Origin: Bacillota bacterium
Lineage (GTDB): Bacteria > Bacillota > Clostridia > Clostridiales > Caloramatoraceae
Assembly: GCA_023415335.1 (NCBI GenBank)
Contig: JAEZLD010000014.1
Span: 1-6,804 of the forward strand
DNA length: 6,804 nt
Reading direction: 5' to 3'
Shown here: one piece after another, positions 6,512 through 6,804 of the stretch
Position numbering within the stretch: position 1 is the first letter of the stretch
Layout of the letters: the number at the start of each line of letters is the position of its first letter
Program-made: the position numbers and the translations under genes
Notes under the pieces: model-generated
Told to the model about the DNA's origin: nothing
The model's database searches: none
The model's input: only the letters and a program-made list of their open reading frames with translations

Positions 6512-6804
6512 TTAACCATGTAGGTCGTCTGTAAACTTCCTTTTAAAAAGCTCCTCTGATATTTCACGGAGCTCACTTTGAAACTCCTGATATGCCTTAA
6601 GCAGGCGGCCGCCCTTTTCAGTGAGCAGGCTTCCTCCTCCGCTAGCCCCTCCCGGGAACCTCTCAACCAGCTGATAGCCTAACTCCTCTTCCATCTGGTT
6701 CAGCCTGCGCCACCCATAGGAATAGGACTTGTGCATGCAGGCACAGGCACCCTGGATGGAGCCCGTATGCTCAATCATCTCCAGAAACTGCGCTGCCTCG
6801 GGGG
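6512..6804 (-). CDS. ModE-type winged-helix transcriptional regulator, single domain (5' partial)
   Basis: DNA-binding regulator, probably of the operon it heads. The frame is open to the window edge, so the start is not visible; the internal Met at 6778 is within the domain. Counting from that Met, the ModE N-terminal (LysR-like) winged-helix pattern is clear: GSI at 6-8, SYSYGW at 18-23, a conserved N at 27, LVERFPGG at 38-45, SGGG at 47-50, LT at 52-53 and G..LL..Y at 56-63. The protein ends after a short helical tail, so the C-terminal molybdate-binding MOP/TOBE domains of E. coli ModE are absent. The recognition region has an unusual C-A-C-M-H stretch (residues 12-16). The TAA stop lies 20 bases before the permease ATG, which argues for cotranscription. 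The effector is unknown; Mo/W responsiveness is inferred from family and context. Confidence 0.88.
   Translation of the reverse strand, partial: PEAAQFLEMIEHTGSIQGACACMHKSYSYGWRRLNQMEEELGYQLVERFPGGASGGGSLLTEKGGRLLKAYQEFQSELREISEELFKRKFTDDLHG

Overview
The window holds eight protein genes, all on the minus strand, so they read from high to low coordinates. Starts are ATG with strong AGGAG-type ribosome binding sites (seven of the eight starts lie inside the window), the standard code fits, isoleucine ATA codons are common and base composition is moderate. With the family resemblances this suggests a Firmicute, most likely a gut Clostridia/Lachnospiraceae-type anaerobe. That placement is an inference from style, not from a marker gene.

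Positions 6804 to 1058 look like one long operon. In order of transcription it encodes a ModE-type winged-helix regulator (5' end outside the window), a FecCD/BtuC-type permease, its FecE/BtuD-type ATPase, a class I SAM-dependent methyltransferase, a substrate-binding lipoprotein, an XdhC-family molybdenum cofactor chaperone and a THEP1-type P-loop NTPase. Permease/ATPase and ATPase/methyltransferase overlap by 4 bases, XdhC/NTPase are 1 base apart, and regulator/permease and methyltransferase/binding protein are 20 bases apart. The only large gap, 150 bases at 2607-2756, lies between the transporter half and the XdhC half and holds two inverted repeats.

The most economical reading is a molybdenum- or tungsten-linked system. 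The transporter imports an oxyanion or small complex, the regulator controls it, and XdhC with the NTPase helps mature a molybdenum hydroxylase encoded elsewhere. The methyltransferase, embedded by translational coupling between the ATPase and the binding protein, is not part of any classical molybdate importer and is the most unusual component. Neither substrate nor methyl acceptor can be read from the sequence.

Positions 878 to 30 encode a two-domain GNAT acetyltransferase. It has its own likely sigma-A promoter (1009-1038) and a leader of about 125 bases with a hairpin. It appears to be a separate unit, although no clear terminator separates it from the operon. There are no RNA genes, CRISPR arrays or insertion sequences that I can support.
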